A DNA stretch of 64,000 nt, taken from Spiroplasma endosymbiont of Atherix ibis. GTDB lineage: Bacteria > Bacillota_I > Bacilli_A > Mycoplasmatales > Mycoplasmataceae. Location of the stretch: the NCBI RefSeq assembly GCF_964020005.1, contig NZ_OZ026474.1, positions 558,001-622,000 of the forward strand, read 5' to 3'. A program made the position numbers and the translations under genes. Positions 52,189 through 61,573 of this stretch are shown one piece after another. The notes under the pieces were generated by a model. It had not been told where the DNA came from. It saw only the letters and a program-made list of their open reading frames with translations, and did no database searches. How positions within the stretch are numbered: position 1 is the stretch's first letter; each line of letters starts with the position of its first letter.

Positions 52189-52666
52189 AGTTAGTTTCCT
52201 CTCATTTATAATTTTGTGTTTTCAAATTTAATTTTTGTTCTTTAAAATGTGCTTGTAAGATACAATAAGCATCTATTCAATGATTATTTTTTCCACCATA
52301 TTTTTTAATCATCTCTTTTTTAGCTTCAATATTTTTATCTTTTGGATAGTGACCACAAAATTTTTGCTTAAAATGATATCTTAAAAGACCAATTAATTCA
52401 CGTGTTGCTTTAACTTCTCTAAATTTCTCTTCACCATTATGTAATAACTCGACAGCAACGTGTTTTATTTCAAAATCTTCAACTGAGGTATTTTTTTTAG
52501 TATTTTGAATTCAAGCAATTATTTTTTCAAAAGCTTCAATTGGATAATCAGCTTCAATTTGTATCTTCCAAGATTTCGGATAAATTGAATTATAGCTTTT
52601 CATAATAATTCCAGTTTTACCAATTCCTGAAGGATCTATTCCAATTGATAAAAACTTCTCTTTCAT
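52166..52666 (-). CDS. RNase H-fold nuclease, RuvC-like resolvase candidate
   Basis: 166 residues from ATG 52666 (ribosome site AGAGGTG). Acidic residues are placed as in RuvC-type enzymes: 'LSIGIDPSGIGKTGIIM' (Asp in strand 1), 'HVAVELLHNGEEKF' (Glu in strand 4) and 'NNHWIDAYCILQ' (Asp near the C-terminus). Phages use such proteins as Holliday-junction resolvases, and terminase nuclease domains share the fold. At this size it is more like a stand-alone resolvase. It lies upstream of the capsid block. Confidence 0.6.
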
Positions 52667-52936
52667 TAAAAAACACCTCTTATTTATTAAAACCTATGAT
52701 TTTTAAAAAGGAGAGTGTTTTAAATGAATAGTTTTAATATTTAACTTTGTTCTTATTGTCTATTATGTAAGTTTTTGTTAATAAAAATAGTGCTCTATTT
52801 TAATAGGGCTAAAAAATTAACTTAATGCAAAAAATGACTTTTATCTAAAAGCCTGATTTATTAAAAATAGTTTTACAAATTTAGGATCCTACTCTAAAAT
52901 TTTGTATTTATAACATAAATAAAAGTCGTGTTAAAT
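52667..52936. other. Intergenic region within the cassette
   Basis: 270 bases without a gene. It separates the three upstream small genes from the resolvase-capsid unit and may contain the promoter of the latter. No clear hairpin with T-run was seen. Confidence 0.35.
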
Positions 52937-53737
52937 TTAATCAGTTTCAGGTGGATCTCAAATATTAATATTAATTATTTCATTTATTTTTTTCATTTTT
53001 TGATTTTTATTAGTTTCTTTTTCATTATAATTAACTGTTTGAGAATTTAGTGCATTTTCAAAATCTAGTTTTTCTTTTCTGTTTTTTGCTTCTATCTTAC
53101 TTTTTAGTATTTTTTCTTCTTGTTGCATTTTACTACTTTTAAAGTCTAAAATTATTGCTTCAAATAAGTCAACAAAATTTTCATATTTTTGATTTACTTT
53201 TTCACAAATTGGTTCTTTAGTATCCATAGAAATTCATCTCATTTTTTTAGTTCAATCAAGTCTAATTCCACAACTAATTCATTCTGATAAATCTATTTTT
53301 GCATGATAAAAATTAATTGATTTTTGTTCATAAATTAAACTCCCAATTTCTTTAGTTACTCATTCACTTTTTTTATTTTCACATTCAATTGTTCTTCCAC
53401 CTTTAGGAAAAGAACACTCTAAATAACGATTATTTTGATAATCAGGTATTCAAACTAAAATTGAGTTTTCTTTATAATTTTCTTGCTCAATTCATTCCTT
53501 TTTAATCATTATATTACTAATTGTTTTTAAAGGATTAAATTGATTTATTACCTTAACATTAGAAAGATTTAATTGTAATCTTAAGTCTTTTATTAAGTTA
53601 CTTGCGTTTTCTTCACTCAACATTTGTGCAGCTCTTAAATCTGGTTTAGATTCTAAAACAATGTTTTTTTCATCTAATTGCTCATATAAACGTTTAATAT
53701 AACTAAATTGTTTTTCTGTAGTTCTATTATTTAACAT
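52937..53737 (-). CDS. Unknown phage-type protein (266 residues)
   Basis: ATG 53737 behind AGAAAGGAC. The N-terminal 60 residues ('TTEKQFSYIKRLYEQL', 'LRAAQMLSEENASNLIKDLR') form the small 'TEKQ...LS..EAS.LI' helical module often seen at the end of phage recombination or DNA-binding proteins. The middle has conserved Trp/Cys residues and the C-terminus is a coiled coil. Ends with 'WDPPETD'. DNA-related function likely but unproven. Confidence 0.6.
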
Positions 53738-53755
53738 TATTTTAGTCCTTTCTAA

Positions 53756-53965
53756 TTAATAATCTATAGGAAATTTATATCATATACCTTTTATACTTCT
53801 ACCTGTATATATTGAATTATGAATCGAATTTCTACAGATTTTATATCTTTTTTCTCCAATAGAAATACCTCATACTCTTTTAATAGCTTCTTGTACTGAA
53901 TCATAAACTCCAATTAAATCTCCATTTTTATCATAGTTAGCGTAATAAAATTCTGGTTTTTTCAT
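53756..53965 (-). CDS. Small unknown protein (69 residues)
   Basis: 'MKKPEFYYANYDKNGDLIGVYDSVQEAIKRVWG' resembles the 'xYDxxGxlIgxFxSxxEAAk' start of small NUMOD/AP2-like DNA-binding modules of phages. Clean frame with two TGA Trp codons, 18 bases upstream of the next gene. Confidence 0.5.
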
Positions 53966-53982
53966 GTTTTATTTTTTAACTA

Positions 53983-54075
53983 TTATTTTTGTAATTTACA
54001 AAGTTTGTTAAAAAGTATTAAAGTCATTGTTTCTCAGCTGTGTCGTATTAATTGTGATATAAATTTGCCAGGCAT
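53983..54075 (-). CDS. 30-residue leader peptide of the cassette
   Basis: ATG 54075 with a strong AAAGGAG ribosome site, encoding a basic, hydrophobic peptide ('MPGKFISQLIRHSWETMTLI...'). It is the first frame after the large inverted repeat. Might be a real small protein or a translated leader. Confidence 0.4.
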
Positions 54076-54090
54076 AATTTCTCCTTTAAA

Positions 54091-54155
54091 TTTGCATTTA
54101 TATCTAGTTACTAGAAAATGGTTCAAAAATTTTAGTAATTAGATATAAATGCAAA
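54091..54155. repeat. Large inverted repeat at the head of the cassette
   Basis: Arms of 23 bases (54091-54113 and 54133-54155) match in 22 positions, spacer 19 bases. It lies between the lipoprotein pseudogene's stop and the first ribosome site of the cassette. There is no T-run on the cassette side, so it could be an operator, an attachment or cruciform site, or a 5' leader hairpin. Confidence 0.6.
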
Positions 54156-54174
54156 AAATAGACCAACAAATGAT

Positions 54175-55167
54175 CTATTTTGGTTTTAATTTAATGATTA
54201 CTTTTTTAAACTCAGTGTAATTTTTATACAAATTATTTATAACTAAATATTTTTGATTTTGTTGTGCAAAATTATCAGTTTTATAAATACTTTTTCTATC
54301 ATAACTAATTTCCATTAAAGGAAACTGTTGTTTAAAATATTTGTCATTAATAATTTTTAACATAGACTCATGAAATTTATTATTTTCATTATAATATTTT
54401 TTTAATTGAGTATTCGAACTTAAATAAGCATCAAAATCCTTACTATTTTGTTTAATATCACTTCACTTCAAATTAACATACTTTTGTGTTTCTTGTGAAG
54501 TAAACATATCCTTTGCAATATTTTTATACATTGCATCTCTAACTTTTTTAAATGATTCACTCTCAGTTGAAGTATACTTCAATGTTCCTGATTGTTTAAA
54601 TTTTTCAACATCAACAAGTCCCTTATATTGAGCTACAATTTTATAGTCAATTATAACATTTCCTATGTAACTTCCCTCAACCACTTCTCCTGAATTAATT
54701 TCAAAATTATCATTAAAAACCAATTCGACATGTTCAAAAACCGAATCCACCTCATCTAAAATAACTTTATATTTATTAATTTTTTTAAGTTCATTCATTT
54801 TTTCTTTTAATAATTTTACTTTAAACAATTTTTCAACATCATTTGTCAATTGCTTTTTATTTTCAATAGTTAATTTACTTTTATTCTCTGATTTTGAGAA
54901 TTTCTGAATATTGTATTTATTTAAAAATTCATTATTTTCTTCCATACTCTCAACACCAATCAAATTACCAGCTACTTCTTTTTCATAATGCTCTGTTCAT
55001 ATTTTTGTCACATCCTGTTAAAAATCTCGAACAACCTGAGTAATATCTTTTTTTGGTTATTCTGGTTTAAAATTTTTATCCTCTTTTTTTGTACCACATG
55101 CTATTACTGTTGTAGTTGATGATGCAACAACCCCTACTGTTGCCAATACACTTAATATTTTTTTCAT
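54175..55167 (-). pseudogene. Lipoprotein pseudogene, paralogue of the 17155 gene
   Basis: 330 codons from ATG 55167. Signal peptide 'MKKILSVLATVGVVASSTT' plus lipobox 'TTVIACG' like its paralogue, then TAA at about 55058 and TAA near 55019, after which the frame is open to TAG 54175. Homology to the intact gene runs over the first ~300 residues ('NELKKINKYKVILDEVDS', 'LKYTSTESESFKK'). Truncated at the C-terminus relative to the 622-residue protein. Confidence 0.85.
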
Positions 55168-55227
55168 TCTTCCTCCTTTTTTAAGAGCTTTAAAAAAGCA
55201 AATAAACAATTCAAATTGATATCGATG

Positions 55228-55256
55228 ATTATATATAAAAAAAAAAAAAAAAGCAA
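55228..55256 (-). promoter_or_regulatory. Homopolymer-spacer promoter of the lipoprotein pseudogene
   Basis: Minus strand: -35-like TTGCTT (55251-55256), T16 run (A16 at 55237-55252 on the plus strand) and a consensus TATAAT (55228-55233). Spacer is 17 bases, the optimum, and is mostly the homopolymer. Confidence 0.6.
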
Positions 55257-55275
55257 GAATTATTTTTGACAAGGG

Positions 55276-55297
55276 GTTTTTGAAGGCTCCCCCTATA
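55276..55297. repeat. IS-end-like sequence
   Basis: GAAGGCTCCCCCTATAGATT matches the outward end of the IS at 20367-20389 (complement GAAGGTTCCCCCTATAGAGG) in most positions. It lies upstream of the lipoprotein pseudogene in the place where the paralogue at 19 kb has a complete IS, so it is probably a footprint of an excised or deleted copy. Confidence 0.5.
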
Positions 55298-55417
55298 GAT
55301 TCCAATACTTTAATTAATTTTTAAATCATTTTTTTAAATTTAATTCTTTATCAATTAGTACTATATATTTTAATTTTTTTTATATAATTTAAACCAACAA
55401 TAATTATTAATACAAAA

Positions 55418-55441
55418 AAGTGCTTTCTCAAGCACTTTTCT
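55418..55441. terminator. Rho-independent terminator
   Basis: Stem AAAAGTGCTT / AAGCACTTTT with loop TCTC, serving the minus-strand membrane protein gene. Confidence 0.8.
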
Positions 55442-55678
55442 CTTTTATTTTATATTTAACTCCCCTATTTTAAAAAATTATTTTTTAATTAATTTAAATT
55501 TACAATTTTTATCAAAAATTAATAATAAAACAAATGATATGATATCAAATATAATAAATGAAAGATTAATTCCTGTTACTGCTCCTCATGATGTTCCTCT
55601 TCATAAAGCAAAATTTAATATATAAATTAAAATAAATCAAATAATGTTTAATACTGCAAAAGATATATACAAAAATTT
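55438..55678. repeat. Direct repeat copy 2 (about 240 bp)
   Basis: Same orientation as 43982-44222, near-identical over ~200 bases. Includes the 3' half and downstream flank of the membrane protein gene at 55478; this copy is the intact one. Confidence 0.8.
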
Positions 55679-55789
55679 TACTTTTTTACTTGTTGAAATT
55701 TTAATAAAATTAATACTTGCAAAATATATAATAAATATTGATATAAGATTTATTGTAATAAATTGAATTATTTCTATAGCTGATCACAT
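55478..55789 (-). CDS. Small four-TM membrane protein (103 residues)
   Basis: ATG 55789 overlaps the stop of the deacetylase gene by one base (TAATG), so translation is coupled. Four hydrophobic segments (8-28, 37-60 'FLYISFAVLNIIWFILIYIL', and the last two near 70-95) make a compact bundle. Possibly an accessory of the deacetylase or a flippase-like protein; no family recognised. Confidence 0.65.
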
Positions 55790-56544
55790 TAGAATATTAA
55801 TCCTCCATATTTTTTGTATCCTCAATTTTGTTCATTGTTAAAATTTGTAGTTGTATAATTATTTTCTTTTAAAAATTCAAGTAAATTAGGTAATCATTGA
55901 GTTGCATAATCTCTTGTATGACAAACAAAAATTTGTCCTTTACTTAAATGAGATTTGTATTGTTTTAAAATTTTTTCTTTTCCACAAATTTTTTCATTAT
56001 AATCACATCCTAAATATCCTCTTACAAAATATTTAATCTCTAATTTTTCTTGTAAATATCCCATACCTCTATAATATTGAAGATAAGGCATTCTTACTGG
56101 AATATCAGAAATGTTCTTTTTTATACCATTTTCAGCATAAATTTTAACTAAAAGTTCACTTGTTTTGTAAAACTCTTTTTCATAAGCTTCTTTTGTTTTA
56201 AAATGATAATTATTATGATTATATGAATGATTTCCAAGTGTATGATCATCTTTTATCATTCTATCAATAACTGCTTTTGTTTTTCCTTGATCAGTAAAAT
56301 ATTTTTGATAATTAATTCCTGTACCAAAAAATGTAGCTTTGGCATCATATTTATCTAATATATTCATAATTTGAACATCAGCAGAAGTAGAAGGACCATC
56401 ATCAAAAGTTAACATAACAACTTTTTGATTTGTATTAATTCTATTTACTTCGTAATTATGTTTTGGTGTAGCAAAATTAAAAATTATACAAAAAACTACA
56501 ATAAAAACAATTGATATATTAATTAAATTCACTTTCTTTTTCAT
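55789..56544 (-). CDS. Polysaccharide (NodB-type) deacetylase, membrane-anchored
   Basis: 251 residues: an N-terminal signal anchor ('VNLINISIVFIVVFCIIFNF') then the NodB domain with motif 1 'MLTFDDGPSTSADV' (catalytic Asp, metal Asp), motif 2 'HTLGNHSYNHNNY' (HxxxH metal ligands), motif 3 'PVRMPYLQYY' and a C-terminal 'FVCHTRDYATQWLP' His. The active site faces outside. The enzyme removes acetyl groups from GlcNAc polymers, remarkable in a wall-less bacterium; a capsule or host glycan is the likely substrate. The start could be ATG 56562 instead; 56544 is chosen because the promoter-like TATGAT lies too close to 56562. Confidence 0.85.
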
Positions 56545-56787
56545 ATTTTTTCTTTTATTCATATAATCATAATAATAAAAAAAATAAAAAAAGCAAGAAA
56601 TTTGATAGAGATTTAAATAAATCAATTCTACTATTTTTAACTTAGTTATTTAAATTTTATAAAGAATTTTTTAAAAAAAGGTTCCTTCAATAATTTTTTT
56701 ATCAAAATAAATATTCATTTTTACTATCCCAAACAAATCAAATTGTAAATAATTAAGCTCTTCAAAAAAAATTAAAATAACTGTAAT
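56545..56787. other. Intergenic region
   Basis: Contains the deacetylase promoter (TTGCTT at 56591-56596 and T-rich spacer on the minus strand, -10 like TATTAT/TATGAT near 56566-56577) and a 'GGTTCCTTCAA' IS-end-like motif at 56677. No gene seen. Confidence 0.35.
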
Positions 56788-57092
56788 GTTCTATGCAAAT
56801 AAAAATGGTGTAACAAAAGCTTATAAAAAAAATTAAATTTCATTGGGAACAATTGGAACTTGGGATTCTATATATAGAGCAGATAATAATCTATTAATTA
56901 ATATAAAATCTAAACAAAATAAATCTGAGTTAGAACATTTAAATGAAAAATTTGAATCGTTTAAAAAAATTTTAGTCTCATTAGAAATTGCATGTTTAAA
57001 GAGGAAAAAATAAATTTTATTAAATCAAAAGATTATAAAATAACAATTAACGAACTACTCGAATTACTAAATTTAAAAAAATCAATTTCATA
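56788..57092 (+). pseudogene. Transposase OrfA remnant
   Basis: Plus-strand frame from ATG 56788 with TAA at 56836, then 'GTIGTWDSIYRADNNLLINIKSK', a leucine-rich helical part and 'LEIACLKRKK', ending 57012; a second frame continues to 57092. The HTH-like start and coiled-coil tail resemble IS OrfA proteins. No catalytic part remains. Confidence 0.35.
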
Positions 57093-57180
57093 ATTTAATT
57101 ATATTAATTGATTTCTTTTTCATTTTACTCTTTAATCATACTTCTAATTTTATTAAAGAATTCTTTATTTCATTTTTATT

Positions 57181-57759
57181 TTAAGTATCTATTTCTATTA
57201 ATTTAATTAAATTATCAATGTTTTTATAAAAAGTTTTTTTATCTAAATTATTTTCTAAAATATAATCGAATTTATAGTTTTTTAATTTTTCTTCTTGAAA
57301 TTTTGTAATTGAATCTATTTCCTCATATTTTCTATTATCTCTTTTTTCTACTCTTTTAATTCTTTGAATGTAATTTTTTATAAGCAAAATTGTTTTATCA
57401 AATTTAATATCTATGCCGCTTATAACAGCAGCTTCAATGAAAACTAATTCTGCTTTTTTTTCATTTTCAATTTGTTTTTTAATTTCTTTGGTTATTAAGG
57501 GTCATGCTATTTTTGTAAATTCTTCATTTAATTTATGATTATTAAATAATTCTTTTCTTAAAATTAATCTATCTATTTCTTCATTAATGAAAGCATTAGA
57601 TATTTTTTGTTTAATAAATACTAGTATTTCTTTTTCATAAAGAATTTTTTTTGCAATTTCATCTGCTTCAATTATTTTAATTTTAGGATTTTTATTTAAA
57701 TATTGTAACATTGTTGATTTACCACTACCAATAAAACCACTTACTCCTATAATTTTCAT
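57181..57759 (-). CDS. coaE: Dephospho-CoA kinase
   Basis: 192 residues. P-loop 'IIGVSGFIGSGKSTMLQYL' at the N-terminus, 'IIEADEIAKKIL' (family D-AD motif), 'WPLITKEIKKQIE', 'FIEAAVISG' and 'RIKRVEKRDNRK'. It performs the last step of coenzyme A synthesis, phosphorylating dephospho-CoA. ATG 57759 with AGAAGG 9 bases upstream; stand-alone minus-strand gene. Confidence 0.92.
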
Positions 57760-58046
57760 TTCAACACCTTCTTTTATAAAAAAATATTTAAATATTTTTT
57801 TATGCTATTTTTAATTATAAATTATTTTATTAATATAATTACAATTGTTACTTTAATTTTATTAGGTATATTTTTTATAAAATTAATTAAAATTTAATAT
57901 TTATTAAAGTTAGTTTTATCTTTAAAACTGTTTTAAAATTCGAATGTCTATATTTATTATAATTTATTCTTTATTTTTAATTAATAAATAATTTTAAAAA
58001 TATTTTAATTTATTTAATAAAAAAACCTTTAAAAGGTTTTAAAAAA
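57760..58046. other. Intergenic region coaE / 58047 gene
   Basis: AT-rich, almost GC-free. A hydrophobic 31-codon plus-strand frame (57802-57897) has no ribosome site and is not considered a gene. A minus-strand terminator lies at 58018-58040. Confidence 0.4.
58018..58040 (-). terminator. Rho-independent terminator
   Basis: Stem AAAACCTTT / AAAGGTTTT with minus-strand T-run, 7 bases after the stop of the 58047 gene. Confidence 0.8.
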
Positions 58047-59090
58047 TTAATATTTAATAAATTGTTCAAAATCAGATTTTAAATCACGATAAGTTAAACA
58101 ATCATTGATTAATTTAACTTGATTTTGAATTAATTCAAAAGTTGAAAATTTAAACCTTTGCTCTCCAGATAAATATATTCCATCCTCTTCTAATTTATGA
58201 TCAGGTTTTAAACAAAACGGAAGAACCTCTTTATTTATCATACTTTCATTAAGGTATTTAAACAATGGCCTATACTCTCCTCTACCTGGACCTAAATTAA
58301 CTAAACCTAGCGCAACTTTTGGATCTACTATAAATAAACTTAAAATATTAATTTTAGTTCTATCATCTATAAAATTAGCTATTGTTTTATTTGTTAATAA
58401 GAAAGTTTCTTTATCTAATTCAGATATTTTGAAAAATTTTAAAAATGTATTATTTACTACATTATGAAAATAAACATCTAGAAATTTATAATTTTGTGTT
58501 TTTAAAATATCATTTGGAATAATAATAGTTTTTTGATATTCTTGTAAATTAAAGTTTATTGAAGATGTTTCTACATATTCATAAAGACTTTCAAATGTTC
58601 TTTTGCTAAAAATATAATCATACATTTCAAACAATAAATAACTTACAATATTTAAAATTATCATTCTATAATATTGTTCAATTTCAAAATTTAAAACATC
58701 AATTATTCTATACTTTTTATTTAAATCTCCAAATGAGTATTTATATTCACCATTAATTAATGTTATTAAAAAATAAAAATATTTTAAAAATAATACTTCT
58801 TTACCTGTCATTTCTACAAATTCATCATTTTTTTTAATTCTTTTATCAACTATAGCTTTTGCTACTTTTGATATTTGATTAAATTGTTTTAAAATTTTTT
58901 CAGTATCAAAATTTTGATAATGACTAAATAAAAGTTCTATAAAAGGAACATTTTCAACTTCAATTTCTTCTACTTGATCACTTGCAAAATCAATGTATTT
59001 AAAGCAAAAACTTCCATCATTATTTTGAGTTTTTCAATTATTTAAAAATTCACTTGGTAGTATTAAATTTTTTTTAATTTTTCTTTTCAT
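58047..59090 (-). CDS. Unknown 347-residue protein, second gene of a two-gene unit
   Basis: ATG 59090 behind AGGTGA, 14 bases after the small gene at 59105. Soluble helical protein, Phe/Tyr/Ile-rich, with one notable conserved-looking block near the C-terminus, 'LVNLGPGRGEYRPLFKYLN' followed by 'GIYLSGEQRFKFSTFELIQNQ'. No known family recognised. Together with the small upstream protein it could be a toxin/antitoxin or Abi-like pair, but nothing in the sequence proves that. Confidence 0.65.
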
Positions 59091-59104
59091 ATATTCACCT
59101 TTCT

Positions 59105-59383
59105 CTAATCATTTTCTAATAATCACATTTGTTTTTCTGGAGAAATTGGTGTAGCAGTAATTATTAATTTATTTACTCTATCAATTACAAAATAAATATC
59201 TTTTTTTGGGGTACTAATATAAATATTTCTTGATGTTTCAAAACTATAAGTTGATTTTCCTATTAACTTTAAAATTTTTTCTTTTAATTTGAATTCTTCT
59301 TCATTTTCTAGATTAAGACGTTGTCTTATTCTTTGAATTGAGTGAGTTGAAAAATTATATTCATGTTTATAATAGTAACTCAC
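59105..59383 (-). CDS. Small basic protein with H..R...R motif (92 residues)
   Basis: GTG 59383, with AGGTGA 5 bases upstream. 'NFSTHSIQRIRQRLNL' followed by 'DIYFVIDRVNKLIITATPIS' resembles small RelE-like or DUF4258-type proteins, which begin with an H-x-x-x-R-x-x-x-R helix and finish with two beta strands ending in 'vvTv'. It precedes the 347-residue gene in the same unit. A toxin-like fold is possible. Confidence 0.5.
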
Positions 59384-59509
59384 TCAAATCACCTCACTAT
59401 TTAATTATAATCATTTTTTTCTCTATTATAAAGTAAAAATACAATTATAACTTAATAAAGAGTAAAAAAACTAATAAATAAACAATATTTTAAAGTGTAA
59501 TTTAAAAGT

Positions 59510-60007
59510 CTAATATTTATTTTTTAATAAAAATTTTTTAATTTCTATTCCACTTCTATATTTAATTTCATTATTTCTTGAAATTATTCTATGACAAGGA
59601 ATTATTAATAATATTGGGTTTTTAGCCATACAAGTTGCTATAAAACGTGTGTGATCTGGTTTATTAATATGTTTTGCAAAATCTGAATAAGTCATATATT
59701 CACCATATTTTAATTTAATTAACTCTTTTAATACTTCCATTTGTTTTTCAGTTAAATTAGGAAGAAATAAATCTTCAAAATTTAACTCTATCTTTTCTTT
59801 ATTTTCAAATTTTCTTAAAATTTCTATATATTTATCAAATTGATCATTTTTTAAAACATTTCTAACTTTATAACCTTTATAAAATTGATAAATATTATCT
59901 TTTTCAAAACCTAAATAACTTAATTTTTCATCAATTATTCCGATTTTTAATATTTTATTTTCAAAAATATTAATTTTAAAAACTTTAATAATTTTTTGTT
60001 CTCTCAT
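59510..60007 (-). CDS. ogt: Methylated-DNA-protein cysteine methyltransferase
   Basis: 165 residues. The active-site motif 'LIIPCHRIISRNNEI' and the preceding DNA-binding helices 'LIKLKYGEYMTYSDFAKHIN' and 'RFIATCMAKNP' (usually RAVGxAxxxNP) identify a one-shot DNA repair protein that accepts alkyl groups from O6-alkylguanine on its Cys. The N-terminal ribonuclease-like domain is divergent. Start ATG 60007. Confidence 0.9.
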   Translation of the reverse strand: MREQKIIKVFKINIFENKILKIGIIDEKLSYLGFEKDNIYQFYKGYKVRNVLKNDQFDKYIEILRKFENKEKIELNFEDLFLPNLTEKQMEVLKELIKLKYGEYMTYSDFAKHINKPDHTRFIATCMAKNPILLIIPCHRIISRNNEIKYRSGIEIKKFLLKNKY

Positions 60008-60030
60008 TCAATACACCCAAATTAATTATA

Positions 60031-60064
60031 ATAATAAAACACAATAATTATTGTGTTTTATTAT
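60031..60064. terminator. 34-bp perfect palindrome, terminator
   Basis: Perfectly symmetric around 60047/60048 (ATAATAAAACACAATAA and complement), located between the stop of the 60079 gene and the ogt start; serves the minus-strand membrane protein gene. Confidence 0.75.
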
Positions 60065-60078
60065 ATTTAAATTATTTA

Positions 60079-61554
60079 TTAATTTTCATTATCTTTATTC
60101 TTATTATCTTTTTTATTTTTTCTATCTTCAAGTGATTTTAAGAAAGCATCAATTTCTTCTTGAGGTTCATATAAACTTGGATCTATTTCATAACTTCTAC
60201 CTTGCATAAGTTCTGAAATCATAATTTGATATTCATTGTTTGCTTTTGCAATTTTATCTCTATCAAGTCTTGGATTTAATAAAATAATAATAATTATAGT
60301 AATTGCTGACAATAAAATAGATATAAATAATAATCATATTAATACTTTTGCCATTGTCATATCAAAGTAATTATTTATTTCATTTAATAAATTTTCCACT
60401 CCAATTTTATTTTCTTCTAATCATTTATTATAATTTTCTAAAGTCATTGGGCCTTTTCCAGTAACAGCTATAGCTTGTCCTAAAAAATTATAAGAAACAT
60501 TTGTTCCAAAAATATAAGTAATTGCCTTACTGAAAGTAGATATCATCATAATTAAAAACATTCCAGGAATAATTAAATTAATAGCAGGTATAATAAATTT
60601 TTGTCTATAAGTTTTGGGCGGTTGAACTATTGAAAAAATTATTCAACCCATCATTAATCCTAAAATAATCATCATTATTATTCAATATGTATTTGTTTGT
60701 ATTCCAACTGAATTTGATAAATATCAACTAACTTTAGTTATTTTTTTATCATTAAATACTTTACTTCAATCAGTTTTAAATTGATCACTAAAACCATTTA
60801 AGCCATTTAAGCCATTTAAATTTTCATCAATTGTATATGGCTTTAATACTTGAAATAAAATAGATATTAAAATAAAAAATATAGCTGATATTCCTAAAAC
60901 TATACCTAAAGCTAATTTTAATCATTTAGTATATTTAGGTTTTGTATTATAAGGATAAAATCTTATATCTTGTAGTGGACTTGGAGGAATTGAATTCATT
61001 CCTGCACCCATACCCATAAACGGATTGCCTTGTGTAGTTGATGCTCCTGCTCCAAAACCACTTTGTTGTTGACTATTTGTATTTGGCTCTTCTTTTGATT
61101 TGTCTACTACTTCAGGTTCTGGTTTTTTTTCTGATACTTTTAAAAACTTTTCTTTAATTTCATCAGTAATTTTTGAGTTTTCTTTAACAAATTGTTCATT
61201 TAATTCAAAATTTTGATCAGTTAATGAATCTCTTGATATTTGTAAGTTATTATACAAATATGTTTGAAGATAAGCAATATCACTTAAAATATCATCATTT
61301 TTTTTATCTTCTGGTTTTATAAATTTTAATTTTTCTTTTGTAATATTTACTAAAGCTTTTCCAAAAACTGCACTTCATTTTTGATCTTTAAAAGTACATT
61401 TTTCATTAATTTCTAAAACTAACAGATCATTAATTAATTCAATTGCCTGGTTTTTTAATTCAGAATCATTTAATAATTCCACTCTTAATTGCTCATTTTT
61501 AATTAAATTTGCTAATAAAAATATCGAATCTTGATATATCTTTTTAGCTTCCAT
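60079..61554 (-). CDS. Conserved mollicute-type membrane protein (491 residues)
   Basis: ATG 61554 behind AGAGGT. N-terminal ~195 residues are soluble and helical with a Pro/Gly/Gln-rich linker ('NPFMGMGAGMNSIPPSP'), then four transmembrane segments (around 205-230, 290-315, 330-350 and 420-445) and a charged C-terminal tail ending in a Lys/Asn/Asp-rich stretch. A short tandem 'LNGLNGLNG' repeat lies in the extracellular loop. No enzyme motif seen; function unknown. Upstream neighbour is holA, 19 bases away. Confidence 0.7.
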
Positions 61555-61573
61555 TTTTTAACCTCTATTCTTA

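Noticed and set aside
51633-52231. Plus-strand frames opposite the scaffold-like and OB-like genes
   Set aside because: Phe/Ile-rich antisense shadows of minus-strand genes that have good ribosome sites and overlaps.
57802-57897. 31-codon hydrophobic peptide
   Set aside because: No ribosome site and the composition is expected from AT-only sequence.
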